Of a stretch of DNA of 64,000 nt, positions 29,101 to 39,400 are shown in pieces. Position numbers and translations under genes: made by a program. The notes below the pieces were generated by a model. It made no database searches and had not been told where the DNA came from. It worked only from the letters and a program-made list of their open reading frames with translations. Origin of the DNA: Stichopus chloronotus. Taxonomy: Eukaryota > Echinodermata > Holothuroidea > Aspidochirotida > Stichopodidae. Position 1 is the stretch's first letter. Each line of letters opens with the position of its first letter. The DNA lies in assembly GCA_021234535.1 (NCBI GenBank), contig CM037840.1:9216643-9280642 (forward strand), given 5' to 3'.

Positions 29101-31286
29101 TCCCGGAGCGATGTTCACGCTCCACCTCGTCTCGAATCACGTAGGAGACCTGGAATGAGAGAAAAAGGTTTTTAAAACTGTGCACACCAGTGTTATTGTT
29201 GGTGCTAAGCTTCAAAATTAAGGATAGAAATGCAATCCTTCCAAATAAAAAAAAATTTGGAGGGATTTTCATTTTTACATGAGGGATTTTCAGAGACGTT
29301 GGGTAAGACTATATATCTTACTTGGGAGCTCAATGGCCTAACCTGCAGCAACACTAATGTTAGCCCTTCCTTCTCTGCCAAGATCACACATGTGGACATT
29401 ACGTGGAGCACCTTCACCAACTTTATGAGACAAAGACCTCCAAGTGGATGGCTGTCATGATCCTATTTCCATCTTTCTCTTTATTGCTTTCTCCTGTTTG
29501 TTGTTTAAAAATGAGAATACAAATCCTTGGGTTTGGCAGCCACAGTACAGTCACATCAAACAGTAGTGAATTTGTTATTCTGGCTAGCCTAGCCTAGCTA
29601 TGAATCATGCATTTAGCGACTGCGTTGTGTTGTGTCAATTGAATGAACTATGTAAATAGTGTGAACTATGCATGTGCGCGGCTAGCTGGCGAACTTTTGT
29701 CTTTGTAACAGACAAGCGCACATAAGAATAGAAACTTTCCACTGGTTTAAATGTCATTCTTTCAGAATAGCTGCATTACTAGCGAATTACAACATACGCC
29801 TACAGAACGTATCAAGAGAGGCAGTTTTCTTTTCCACTCAGTTAGCAAGATTTTTTTATATGCACGATGAAAAGGGAAGAAAGGACCATTTTGACAACAA
29901 CCTGAGCAAATTAAGAAGGAAAAACGATGAGGGAGAAAAATGCTGGAATGTCTCTAATGAAAATGGCAACTTTGTAGGATTTCAGAAGCCATGTGCAGGA
30001 ATTGTGCACCCTAGTGCAAATGCTGGTGCACGCTGTCACTCACAGTGTTGTGACTGTTTCTAAATTCTAGGGATCACATGTAGGCTATTGACAACAAACT
30101 ATATACAAATACAACAAACTATATATATACAAATACAATACCTAGGTCTAATTCTTCAGTACTTGAAAAATACTCAAGGCTTCCAAAAATTCAAGGGCAG
30201 AATTGCCATCCTAAGCAACCCTCTGGTTTACAGTACTACTGTATGAATTAGTGTAAGGTAGCCATCCACTGCTGCTGGCCCGTCGAATGTGCCTCTAGCC
30301 TAACATTCACAAATCACAACTTTTGAAAGCTAAGGTTAAGCAGATTGAAATAGCGAAGCACACCACCATTTATTTTTGTCATTTCTACACTAAGTCAATG
30401 GCAGGTGCTCTCGACAGGGGACCTTGGGGAAAGTTAATTTTGTTTAGATTGTCGAAAAGAAGGCAGAATAATTTAACCCTCGGTGACATACTTTTTTGTT
30501 GCAATGAGTACACATTCATTTGTGACAATACTGATTCCTTAGAAAACATTCCGAGTTTGTGGGTGGAACTGTCACAACTTGGAATAATAAATTTCCCTAG
30601 TAGCGCGTTCGATGATCACCCCATCAATACAACTTCAAGTTAAGCCTAGGTGACTACCAACTCGAACAATTTGGTGAAAATACTTCTCACAGAGAAACTG
30701 AGAGTTGTGGATAAATGAAATGATTACTTTGCCTTGGTCTGTGAGGATATCTACAACTAGCATAATTGTTAATGCCTTTAGACAAAAGATTACAGTTGAT
30801 ACTGATAGACATTTTCTGCAGTAGTAGAAGGCCTTTTTAAGATTAGGGCCTAGGCTAGGAGGTTTAGTCATTAGGCTAAGTCATTACAAAAGCTTGCTAT
30901 GACAGGCCTTCTTCGCAAGCTTTACTGGTCAGTCATGAAAATGGATATCTGTGTGTTGTAAAGGAGGTAGTCTCTATACTACATTCCCTAAAAATGTCCG
31001 GAATAATGAAATCTTCTTGGCTAGGCCAAGATAGCCTATCGTAACAAATAATGCAAAAGCTACTAACACAAGTGATAGGATTGTTCTGTGTTCAATTCTA
31101 ACCACGGTGAAAAGGTATTACCACCTTGGATTAATTTGGAGGTTTCCACCGCTTAACAACGACAGTGGATAGGCTGCTGGTGTTTGCCTATTCAAAGTTA
31201 TCCTAAAAAGTGGAAGATGGTGATGTGCGTGAGCTTACCTGAACTTTCCTCCGCCCCTTGCCTGTTTGTCTGTGATGTCCCGCCAT
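2164..31286 (-). CDS. WDR48: WDR48 / UAF1, WD-repeat cofactor of USP1, USP12 and USP46 deubiquitinases (17 coding exons)
   Basis: Coding exons, 5' to 3' on the minus strand: 31286-31239, 29149-29009, 28137-28062, 26286-26204, 24565-24436, 15722-15634, 14441-14340, 13243-12953, 12451-12361, 11426-11329, 9564-9457, 6428-6332, 5449-5360, 4630-4464, 4193-4117, 3283-3082, 2331-2164. All junctions are GT-AG, all phases agree, and the total is 2058 nt (685 aa; human is about 677). The start [16 protein letters not shown] matches the human start. Residues about 24-360 form the WD40 propeller (for example [39 protein letters not shown]). The C-terminal part (about 480-685) carries the conserved segments [45 protein letters not shown] and [13 protein letters not shown] of the SUMO-like-domain region. 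In the known family the propeller binds and activates USP1/USP12/USP46, and with USP1 deubiquitinates FANCD2 and PCNA. The C terminus is about 24 residues longer than human. Identity is secure; individual junctions were read by eye. Confidence 0.95.
5664..6015. repeat. About 63-bp minisatellite in a WDR48 intron
   Basis: Roughly six degenerate units built around CACATAGCCTAACATACTAT followed by a CCAGTCACAAATTAT-like stretch. They recur near 5670, 5730, 5795, 5855, 5915 and 5980. The array lies downstream, in the transcript sense, of the exon at 6332-6428 and shares no obvious sequence with it. Confidence 0.8.
7070..7335. repeat. Diverged copy of the ~150-bp 'TGACCTTTGACCTCC' repeat
   Basis: Contains two poor repeat units with the signatures AATGACCTTTCACCTCCAC, AACAATAGGGATCA and ACAAGGTTTTGACC. 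These are the landmarks of the better array at 8515-9225. No coding sequence is seen here. Confidence 0.65.
8515..9225. repeat. Satellite-like tandem array, unit about 145-155 bp
   Basis: Five units mark themselves with GAGATATCGTGTTTAC at 8637, 8755, 8900, 9045 and 9201, so the spacing is 118, 145, 145 and 156 bp. Each unit also holds TTGACC...GTTGACCCCAAATGACCTTTGACCTCC-type text, AACAATAGGGATCATCTACT and CAAGTATGAGAT. A related copy lies at 61975-62170, outside this gene, so this is an interspersed family and not a local expansion. I do not recognise it as a named family. Confidence 0.85.
9226..9268. repeat. (CA)n microsatellite
   Basis: An imperfect CA/CACG run directly follows the last unit of the 150-bp array. 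It generates spurious open frames on both strands. Confidence 0.9.
10650..11345 (-). repeat. Tandem array of degenerate copies of the WDR48 exon 10 3' end
   Basis: Units of about 77 bp carry a TGCAACATTCT-like core at 10655, 10735, 10808, 10882, 10964, 11045, 11119, 11193 and about 11265. The same core sits at 11346 inside the coding exon 11329-11426. Flanks agree too. Plus-strand CCGTAACGACGTCCCACAAT of the exon compares with CCATAACAGCACGCCATAAT near 11175, and GTATGTGTC...GTC-ATTC on the other side recurs near 11065. The unit therefore spans the exon's 3' part and its donor region. A further related unit may lie near 10027. Family: not a known transposon; it looks like slippage or unequal exchange seeded by the exon. 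Confidence 0.75.
12787..12945. repeat. About 38-42 bp tandem repeat beside a WDR48 exon
   Basis: Four units resemble GGCAGCTACTCTGCACACCA, near 12787, 12829, 12870 and 12902. They directly abut the donor end of the exon 12953-13243. No clear similarity to the exon itself. Confidence 0.65.
13770..14125. repeat. CCAGACCAC-rich minisatellite
   Basis: An irregular repeat of about 20-24 bp with the core CCCATCAACCAGACCAC runs through the intron between the exons 12953-13243 and 14340-14441. Translating its minus strand gives Trp/Val/Gly/Met-rich open frames, which are artefacts of the repeat. Confidence 0.85.
15396..15690 (-). repeat. 64-bp tandem array containing the 3' end and donor of WDR48 exon 6
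   Basis: The functional donor of the exon 15634-15722 and three downstream copies lie exactly 64 bp apart (donor positions about 15633, 15569, 15505 and 15441), with a partial fifth copy below. Each unit repeats the exon end ATCTGGATCAACAGAAAAG-like text followed by a GTNAGTACAC-like donor. The first donor is GTTAGT, two downstream copies read GTGAGT, and the last is degraded. Because 64 is not a multiple of three, use of a downstream donor would shift the frame and truncate WDR48. Confidence 0.9.
19807..22378 (-). pseudogene. Decayed hAT transposase with N-terminal BED zinc finger
   Basis: Reading down the minus strand: a start at 22378 ([12 protein letters not shown]), then a BED-finger-like segment in another frame ([20 protein letters not shown], then Cys residues and KEVLAKGG). 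Next comes a catalytic-core fragment at 21693-21466 with [16 protein letters not shown] and [10 protein letters not shown], typical of ZBED-type hAT transposases. The C-terminal part at 20452-19844 has [12 protein letters not shown] and DPLLWWKDA, and the dimerisation tail resumes in a different frame ([15 protein letters not shown]). Several frameshifts and in-frame stops separate these parts, so no active transposase is encoded. A clean loss of function is seen; the family assignment rests on the motifs plus the 8-bp duplication. Confidence 0.88.
23127..23165. repeat. Perfect 18-bp inverted repeat with 3-nt loop inside the hAT element
   Basis: ACCAGGGAGTTGCTATTT (23127-23144), loop GTC, then its exact reverse complement (23148-23165). 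The surrounding bases repeat GTCAAA. It lies between the transposase remnant and the right end of the element. It may be a replication-template-switch palindrome or a structural motif of the element; its function is unknown. Confidence 0.9.
24138..31238 (-). other. WDR48 introns between exons 1 and 5 outside the hAT: nothing else recognised
   Basis: Apart from the coding exons (24436-24565, 26204-26286, 28062-28137, 29009-29149), this stretch shows only AT-rich intronic sequence and short T or A runs. An open frame of 106 codons at 30323-30643 has no recognisable features and is probably chance. Confidence 0.5.
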
Positions 31287-32019
31287 AGTCTAACTCAAAG
31301 ACTGCGCGTAATTGGAGCGCTGTACTGGTCCAGACATGTACTGTACTAACAGACTAACGTATGTCTTGCACGGGAAAATATTATACAGTGGCAATTGCAC
31401 TGCTGTCAAGATGTAAACATCTAGGGTACCACCGAACGCAAATAGTGCCAAATAGATGCGGTACAACACTGACCCAACAAATTCTGGTGAAAGTATTTTT
31501 CGTACATATTTAGTACAGCATAAGTGCTACGTTTGAGGAAAAGTTGGCAAAAGTTCATCTGAGAAACCCTGCATTTCTTATCGAAAGAGACGTAAACTTT
31601 CTAGACTGAAGGAAAAACTGCCCATGTGAATAGTCCAAATGTCCATTTTCAGCTGTACAGAGATAGTGTCGTAGGAAAGATTCGATAACCCAAAAACTTG
31701 AAACCGTCACATGACACAGTGTCGTCAAGGTTTACTTAGTGCAGTAGATGTGCATTTTAGTATTACCTTCATCCAAAAGGCCAAAAGCTGTACTAATCAT
31801 GGGAAGTTAGTTCGATTTTTCATTACACAATAACTGGATGTAATCAGTGATAGTTAAATTTTACGGCAATTCTATTGCTATCCAGCCATGCACAGCCTGG
31901 ACAGATTCAGTGGCGTCGTATAGGAGACGGAGGGGCCCATCATGGGAAACTTGCCAGGTCAGAACCTTTGCCTCATCCTCCCTCCCCCACACTCAGCTGA
32001 AACAAAGTGGTTTTAGCAG

Positions 32020-32890
32020 ATATCTATTCCTTGTTTATATTGCATTCACCTCTCTGTTTTTAAGAAGTGCTGAGACTTAATTTTTCACTCGGGGATCTGC
32101 TTAAACCTCAGACTGGCTTCATGGACATTGATTCGTTGTGTGTCCCCACAAGGGGTTTACCTATTGATCCTTCCAGTAGCCCTAAGAGAGGCCCATGGAC
32201 TCCACTTCATAAGGCTAGCTCTACACACTCTGTTTTGTGCCACGGGTGAAATTATTTGCTGCAACATTTTCTTTTACTCTCCATTGCCCCCCCCCCTTAC
32301 AATTCTGACAGTTAGCAGATTATGCTAAGACCTGTGATACGTTGTTCTATTCTTTCCAGAATTGTATTATACGATGAACGCATCGGTGCTAAAATGCTTG
32401 TTTGGTTCACATGGTTTGTTCGACTTCATATAAAACTTGACTGGCGAAATGTATTTGTTAGCATTAAAAAAAGACCAATGGGGCGAAAAGAGAGAGAGAG
32501 AGAGATTAAACCTTTGTGGGAAAATGAATGTCTTCAACACCCGACCCGTGAGGGGGGGGGGGGGGCCAAAGTAAAAATCGGACAGTTGTGCCAAACTGTG
32601 GTCATTGAAGATCACAACTAAGAGCCAAAATGCTTTTTGTTCGATGAGGCCATCATACTGAAGATAGCTGTGTGAAATATGTATATTACCAAGTATTCGA
32701 AGTTGGAAGCGTGTGAACCCAACTTTAAAGTAATCCCAGAGGGTTGATTCTTATATGAAAACCCTGTTATCTATTGTTTCGAAACTATGTATAAGTTGTT
32801 TCTTTGTTTGTTGTTTGTTTTACTTTCTTCAATGGGAAACCAAATTCTTTTCTATTTTTGTTTCTGAAATAATAGCACCGTGAGCAATAG
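32020..32890 (+). repeat. Old copy of the tandem-array flank, upstream of gene A
   Basis: Matches in the same order the sequence found after each of the two tandem genes. Shared landmarks are TATTGCATTCACCT with CTGAGACTTAATTT (about 32037 versus 44725), GTTCGACTTCAT (about 32418 versus 45357) and AATGGGAAAC with CTGAAAT (about 32830 versus 46370). It is more diverged than the A and B flanks are from each other. This suggests an older array unit whose gene body has been lost or lies outside. Confidence 0.7.
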
Positions 32891-33054
32891 TTCGTTCAAA
32901 TTACGCGCACATCGCGCAGTACACCGCACAGTACTGTGCTGCTAACTGAGACATTTCATCAGTTGTGCAGTTGAGTTATTTGCGCCTCGAATGTAGAAAA
33001 TGTGTTGCGCAAATCATACATCATACACACAATCATGCATAAAAATAAAAAAAA

Positions 33055-33482
33055 AATACATATGACTACGTTAGGCGCGCCTAGTTGAAAACAGTCACCG
33101 TGCAACGTGCACAAAAAGTGTGATTCACACACGCGCACGACACGACCTTAGTTAAAATTGTATTGCAAATGAACCAATGGCGTTCAAATAGAAGAAGACG
33201 CACCTCGATGAGGAACCTCTATAGCGTTTCACACATTGTGCATGTATTTGTTTTGGTTCAGGATTTGGTATCGAAGCAACCGGCTGGTTGCGTGCTTGCG
33301 AGTATGCGTATATAACACTCTGATTGGTTGCAATTCCAATGACGACATAGTTACGCTTAGTGAGCAATATTAAACATTTGCGGTACCACATACATGTACT
33401 GTTACATTAGTTGACTAGCTCAGCATCGATACGCTTACACTCTAAAGCATTGCTTATATTTTCTTTTGGATAACGTTATTTC
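33055..33482 (+). promoter_or_regulatory. Promoter-proximal module of gene A
   Basis: The 430 bp before the gene A start are conserved before gene B. They include GGCGCGCC (33073), a CCAAT box (33174-33178), TGCATGTATTTGTTTTGGTT and GTACCACATACATGTACTGT. Compared with both gene B modules, the stretch containing TGACGTCGG has been lost here (CACCTCGATGAGG instead). No clear TATA box is seen. Transcription start unknown. Confidence 0.5.
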
Positions 33483-36400
33483 ATGATTCGCTTCTTCTTT
33501 CCACTTGGAGCGATATTTCTGCTGTTATTGGCAGTGGGACCGCGAGGTTCTCCTGCCGTTACAACTGACCCTGAACTATGTACATCCCGTAATTCGGATG
33601 GTATCAGGATCCGTCGTGAGTTGAAACCATCTTTGAACTCGACCAGCAACTTTCACAAGGTAAGCGAGTCTCTAAAACCATTTTCATGGAAAGACTGATT
33701 TTAGGAACACACCGTTGCTATATTGGAAAATCTTCCCTCGATCACCCTCTCTACGCCTTGGCAGAAAAAGTATCGATACCAATACACCATATTACTTAAT
33801 GGCCGTGACTGATGATACAAAAATAGCGTAGGATCTATCAGTAAGCTAATGATACTGCAAATTCTCAATTTTAGTGGCTACTTTCTCTATGGGTTTCCAT
33901 ACTTGTGCAAATTAAGTCGAGATTTAAGGGACAGAAGTAAAACGGGGTAAATGAAAACAAGGGGTTATATTTTATATGGGGCAACCCTTCTACAAGATAC
34001 ACCCCCCCCCCTTCCCACTACAAGATACATCGATATATTCCTAACTTTCACAGGCTGCCTATTCAAGCCCTGTATGTACACCTTTGGGTGACCCATCATC
34101 CGAACACCAGAGCGTCAAAAATAAAAACCATACAGGGCTAATATCTGCCTCGCCTATATTAAAGTTTGAACCCTTTAACCAAATCTTTTTTAACTATGTA
34201 AGATACATTCAAGATAGAAGGTTTATTTTTGTTGTGTTTCTATTGCTTAGAATCTATCTTTTTAATTCAGTTAGTTCAATTATGCCCAACCTTTCCCTCT
34301 CTGTATGTCCCTACTTGTTTTTTTCCCCAAACGTGTTATGAAAAGGCGTAACAAAAAACATAGTAGTAGGCCTACATGACTGAATTGTTCAAAAATGTTA
34401 ATTTTTCAATATGACATTAAAATGACATTGTTGTTTTTTTACCCTGCAGAATTTTGAAAGAAATCGTACATCTTTCTCTTTTTCTTCAAAAGTTTAGAGA
34501 AATTGTTTATATGTACGTTTTTACCCCGTGTCGCTATTTTGGGTGTGTTAAAGTGGAACTAGGAACAGTTTGAACAAGTGTTACTTTAGGCTTGCCAATT
34601 CACTAATATACAGGAGTCACAAATATTTCTGAATTTTGCAATCGATTGCAAATTTACCCACCATTGGAAAGAGAAAGTGAAAAATAGAATGCAGAGATTT
34701 GTCCCTAATATGTTTTTAAACTATTTCTGTCGTGAAAGTTCTCATCTCTACCCTCGGTTCATATATCGAGTTGTCTCACAGTTAAAATTAAACTGACTTT
34801 GGATGGAAGCTTGGCCAGTGTACCCTTATAATTATAAACTATTCGGGGTCCTGCTGTCACTCCAGTCACATTATAAATGTGACGGTTTAAGCGTATAGTG
34901 TCTTTATGAGTACTGTATTATCTTAATAATGGATCAACAATACTACAAGAATAAACATCATAGTATCTAGGTGTTACGTAATACATGAGACACCACCACA
35001 TTATCTTCCATACGTAATGAAGTGTACGTGAATGACTGAACATGGCTAACCTTTAGGTGTAACCATTACACACGTGTGTGTCTGGTTGAATAATGTATAT
35101 ACAAGAGTCAAATAATAACAGAATTTAGAAGAATTGCGAGAGTGGGAGCAACCGGATGTACAGAAGAGTGAGACACAAATTGAATCATTTCATTCCTGAC
35201 TTTTACTTATATCCAAACTCAATATCTGTTCTTATATTCTTGTTTCTGTTGCCACCAGACTGTCAACCTTACGAATGTTAGTTGCTGCTTCCGTCCTACC
35301 CTAAACTGCACCCTCCCTCGACCCCTGACACTTTCCTTGGACCATGTTGTTTCTGTTTTGGAGAACCCCATGAGAACAACATCGGTATGTATAAAGCTAT
35401 GTATAACTGGTTAACTCTTGTCACTGTGAGCTTTTCAACAACGAAATTCGAATATGTCATATGTTATCTTTTGTTTACCAAATCTTTTTATCAGGAACAA
35501 TTGAAAGTTTTATATGCCACGAGGATTCAGTTTTGGAAGCTTGCATTTCCTTCTTTGCAAATATTGGTATCTCTTGCCAGTGTACTATGTGTAAGTTTAT
35601 TGTTTACATGATGACCACGCTGTCTATGAATGCTTTGTGTTGCTTCGCAGATGATGGTTAAGAACAGAAGGACGTGGGATGTGGATTATCAGGGTAAATT
35701 CTGGTACGTATATCAAAATATATCCTCTTTAGTAAATCTTTCCAGTTTCTACCAACATAAACATTTTTATTGATGCTATTGTTATTTCTCAATTTTTAGG
35801 ACTAAACGTTTAGCCGGAATAGATCTAAATTGATAAGGAGATTGAGAATTCACACATTAATCCCAAATACATTCTACCCGCAGAGACGCAGGAACAACGG
35901 AGACAGTAGGGGCCCTCCTGCTCTTCTGATGGGGGGGGGGGAGGGGGGCAGTTAAACGCATATTATCATTTAGTCACCCATTTTAGGCGGTGGCGTTCCG
36001 TTTTGGTGACAAAGATATATTTCCGGCGTCATAGGAAAGTAAACTCCTCAAAAGACTGCCCCGGCTCTCAAAAAAGAAAGTCGGACTCATCTGGCTATAT
36101 ATACATGTAGAATTTAGGAGAACTCAGAGCTGACATGATATTAATACTTAGAGGATCGATAAGTTTAAGAAAACCTTTTTTTTATTATTGGGTTTGTCCT
36201 TCATTTTTCTGTCTCTAATTACAGTCATTCTCTTTTCGAGTTTCAAGAACCATCCTTGAGGCAATCCTTTGATGTTTATTTGACCTTTTACCAAACCGAC
36301 GTCACGACTCAGAGCGTTTTTATTCGGCTGAGTTTGAACGATAAAATCAAGTCGATAGAAGACGCTGAAGTAAGCATTTTCAAGTCGTTTATTTGCGAAA

Positions 36401-39400
36401 TTTCTCTACAAAAATACAGCATTATTTGTTATTTGTCTAAATTAGCGTTTTCTGTGGGCTTTTCAGTATGTATTTTCTGATAACCTTACAAAGGAGGAGT
36501 CAATGTTAATTCAATTGACTTTGAATGTTGGTGTTTACATCGGATCTAAAATTCGGGCTCCGGTCCCAGCACTCTATAATCGGTCGGGTATCCGAGTACC
36601 CAAAAACATAACTTTCGTTAGCCTTCGAGTTGTTGTTAACATAATACGACGTTTTGCATTGTACGTGAAAATATAACACCATGTATCGCACAGTACATAG
36701 GCCTACTTAAATGCATGGCGGTAAAATCTTACTTAAGAAAGAAACATTTTATTTTTATTTGGGGAAATTGCCCTCATGTAGAGAAACTTTAATTCCGGAT
36801 AGCAAGGACCGGGTCGTAGGCATCGGGTCGTTCGGGTACCCGGATAACCGGCACAAACACTATTATTTACGCTGTTCGGAATATGTCATTCAATGGACGA
36901 ACAGCACATGAAATCCTTTGAAGAACAACGAAATTGGCATAAAACCTGGTAAAACTACAGAAAAAACACATTTGAAAAATTAGTGGCTATTATTTTAAGT
37001 GCCTTTATAATGAATATGCAACAGCTGTATAGGTCTCACTGGTGTATCATAAACACACTACTCTAGTCGTTGCTCCTTTATCGGAATTGGGAATTGTAGT
37101 ATTTACTGAAACTAAGCATTATTAAATAACCTTCAAACTGATAATAACCTCATTGAGGGGTCATTGGTCAGTAGTTTTGACGAACTGAATATTCATTCAC
37201 TATATACTAGTGTTACGTCCCATTGACTTGTTCAAATAAGCGCATGGTTAAGTTGGATGAAACTTACCAACCACTTCATTGTTGTATGTTATTCTTTTTG
37301 TTCTTATGTTAGAAGATGTTGAAGTCACATGACAGAATCCTATATTACTGTTATTTGCTTGCACGAAAATCAATAAATGAATATCATGAATAAAAAATAC
37401 CACCAGAATACTATTTTGTCTCCAAATTTTCTGAATGGTACAATTAAAAGGACATACTAAAAATTCACTCATGAAATTTCAAAGTTTTTACTTTTTGCCT
37501 ACGCACGTAATCACTTCTAAGATTTCTTGGTTTTGCCAAACCACAGACTGTCATCGGGCTACTTTTGCGATCACACCCCCTGTTTGATGGAGTTGTAGAT
37601 GACTTTTCCTGGATCAAGAAATTTCTCCTCATCCCAGAGGTAGCTGATAGCATCTACAAGACCTCACAGATAAATGTAAGGAAGCCTGAAACATTAATAT
37701 TTACTAAACCGAAGTCTTTGAAACATATGTTTGGAGGTATCAACGCACTGCCCCTGTTATTCTTTAATGATATCTTCTTCATATTTAAAATTTAAAAGGA
37801 ACTCGAGTTTATACAGGAGTTTATTCACAACGGCTTAAAAAATAGATTCCACCAACGGCAGGGGCGTATTTTGCAGAAATGATGAAGAAAAAACAACTAA
37901 GAAACTATATACATATATATAACTATATGTACTGATATAAAAACAAAGAATTGTAAAGATTGGGTTAGCATGAACAAGTTGTTAGGTTGTTTTCTCTTTA
38001 AGTACCGTTTGTATTACAATGATTTCTGTCATAATTTTTTTTACTCCTTTTCCATGTAGGTCGTTGAGTGCCACCAGTACCTTGTATTCGACCGACAAAC
38101 ACTGGCTGACCGTTTCCAAGACAACATGCATAACTTTCATGGTACTACTTGTTTTCTTGGTGTCACCAGCCCTTGTGCGCAACCACGGTTCATGAATGTA
38201 ACATGCATAAACCGCAATTTATCATCTGGTGGACCGTCCAGTGAAAACCAGGTATGACGTCATGAAGGTCTTGCTGATCACTTTAACATTGTTACTTATT
38301 GGTGATGTCAAATTCGTCTAGGTCTTTATCATTAATTTCAATCATTATACTTTCTTTATTATTTCATTCATTGCTCACTCTTCGTCTTCTACAGTTTGGA
38401 AGTGCGCAGAATCAGACTAGGACTTGCTCCCTGAACTCATACGAAACACTGGGCTACTACGCTCTTTTGAGTGTTATAAAGCCCGGATGAGCGTTGCACG
38501 ACCTTTAAGGAGATGTATATACTGAACTATAACTTTCCTCGTCTGAAACTGACACTACCTCCCCCCCCCCCCCCCCCCGCACCTTGCTTTACAGACACAC
38601 ACACTGTCCAACATATCAAACGAGAACAATTACAATGGTGTACATTGTCGTAATTTCAATTTGACATATTTTGAACCAATGTTTATTGTTTACATGATGA
38701 CCACGCTTTCTATAAATGCTTTGTGTTGCTTCGCAGATGATGGTTAAGAACAGAATGACGTGGGATTTGGATTATCAGGAAAAATTCTGGTACGTATCGA
38801 AATATATTTCCTTTAGTATACATATATTCTCTTAAGTTTGGTGACAAAGACACATTTCCGGTGTTTTACGAAAGTGAACTTCTCAAAAGGGCTGCCCCGA
38901 CGCTAGTAAAAGGAGTCGCCACGTCAGAAATATGTTACTTGGTTATACATAAACTTTGGCAAGTTAATATATAAATGTGGATATGATGTTCATTTCTAGA
39001 CCTCTTTTTTCAAATAAACGCATATTATCATTTGTCACCATTTTAGGCGGTGGCGTTCCGTTTGATGACAAAGACATATTTCCGACGTTAAAAGAAAGTG
39101 AACATCTCAAAAAGGCTGCCGCTACTCTCATAAAAGACATCGCACCTTTTTGGCTATACATGTAGGATTTAGGTGAAAGCAAACCTGACATGATATTACA
39201 ACTGAGAATATAAGTTTGAGAACACTTACTTTCTTGTGTTTTTTTTTTATTGCTATTTTTCTTCTTTATTCTTCTGTCTCTAATTTCAGTCATTGTCTTT
39301 TCGAGTTTCAACAACCATCTTTGGGCCAATCCTTTGATGTTTATTTGACCTTTGACCAACCCGACGTCACGACTCAGAGCGTTTTTATTCAGCTGAATTT

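Noticed and set aside
30323..30643. 106-codon plus-strand open frame in WDR48 intron 1
   Set aside because: No recognisable domain, no promoter or polyadenylation context, composition like surrounding intron.
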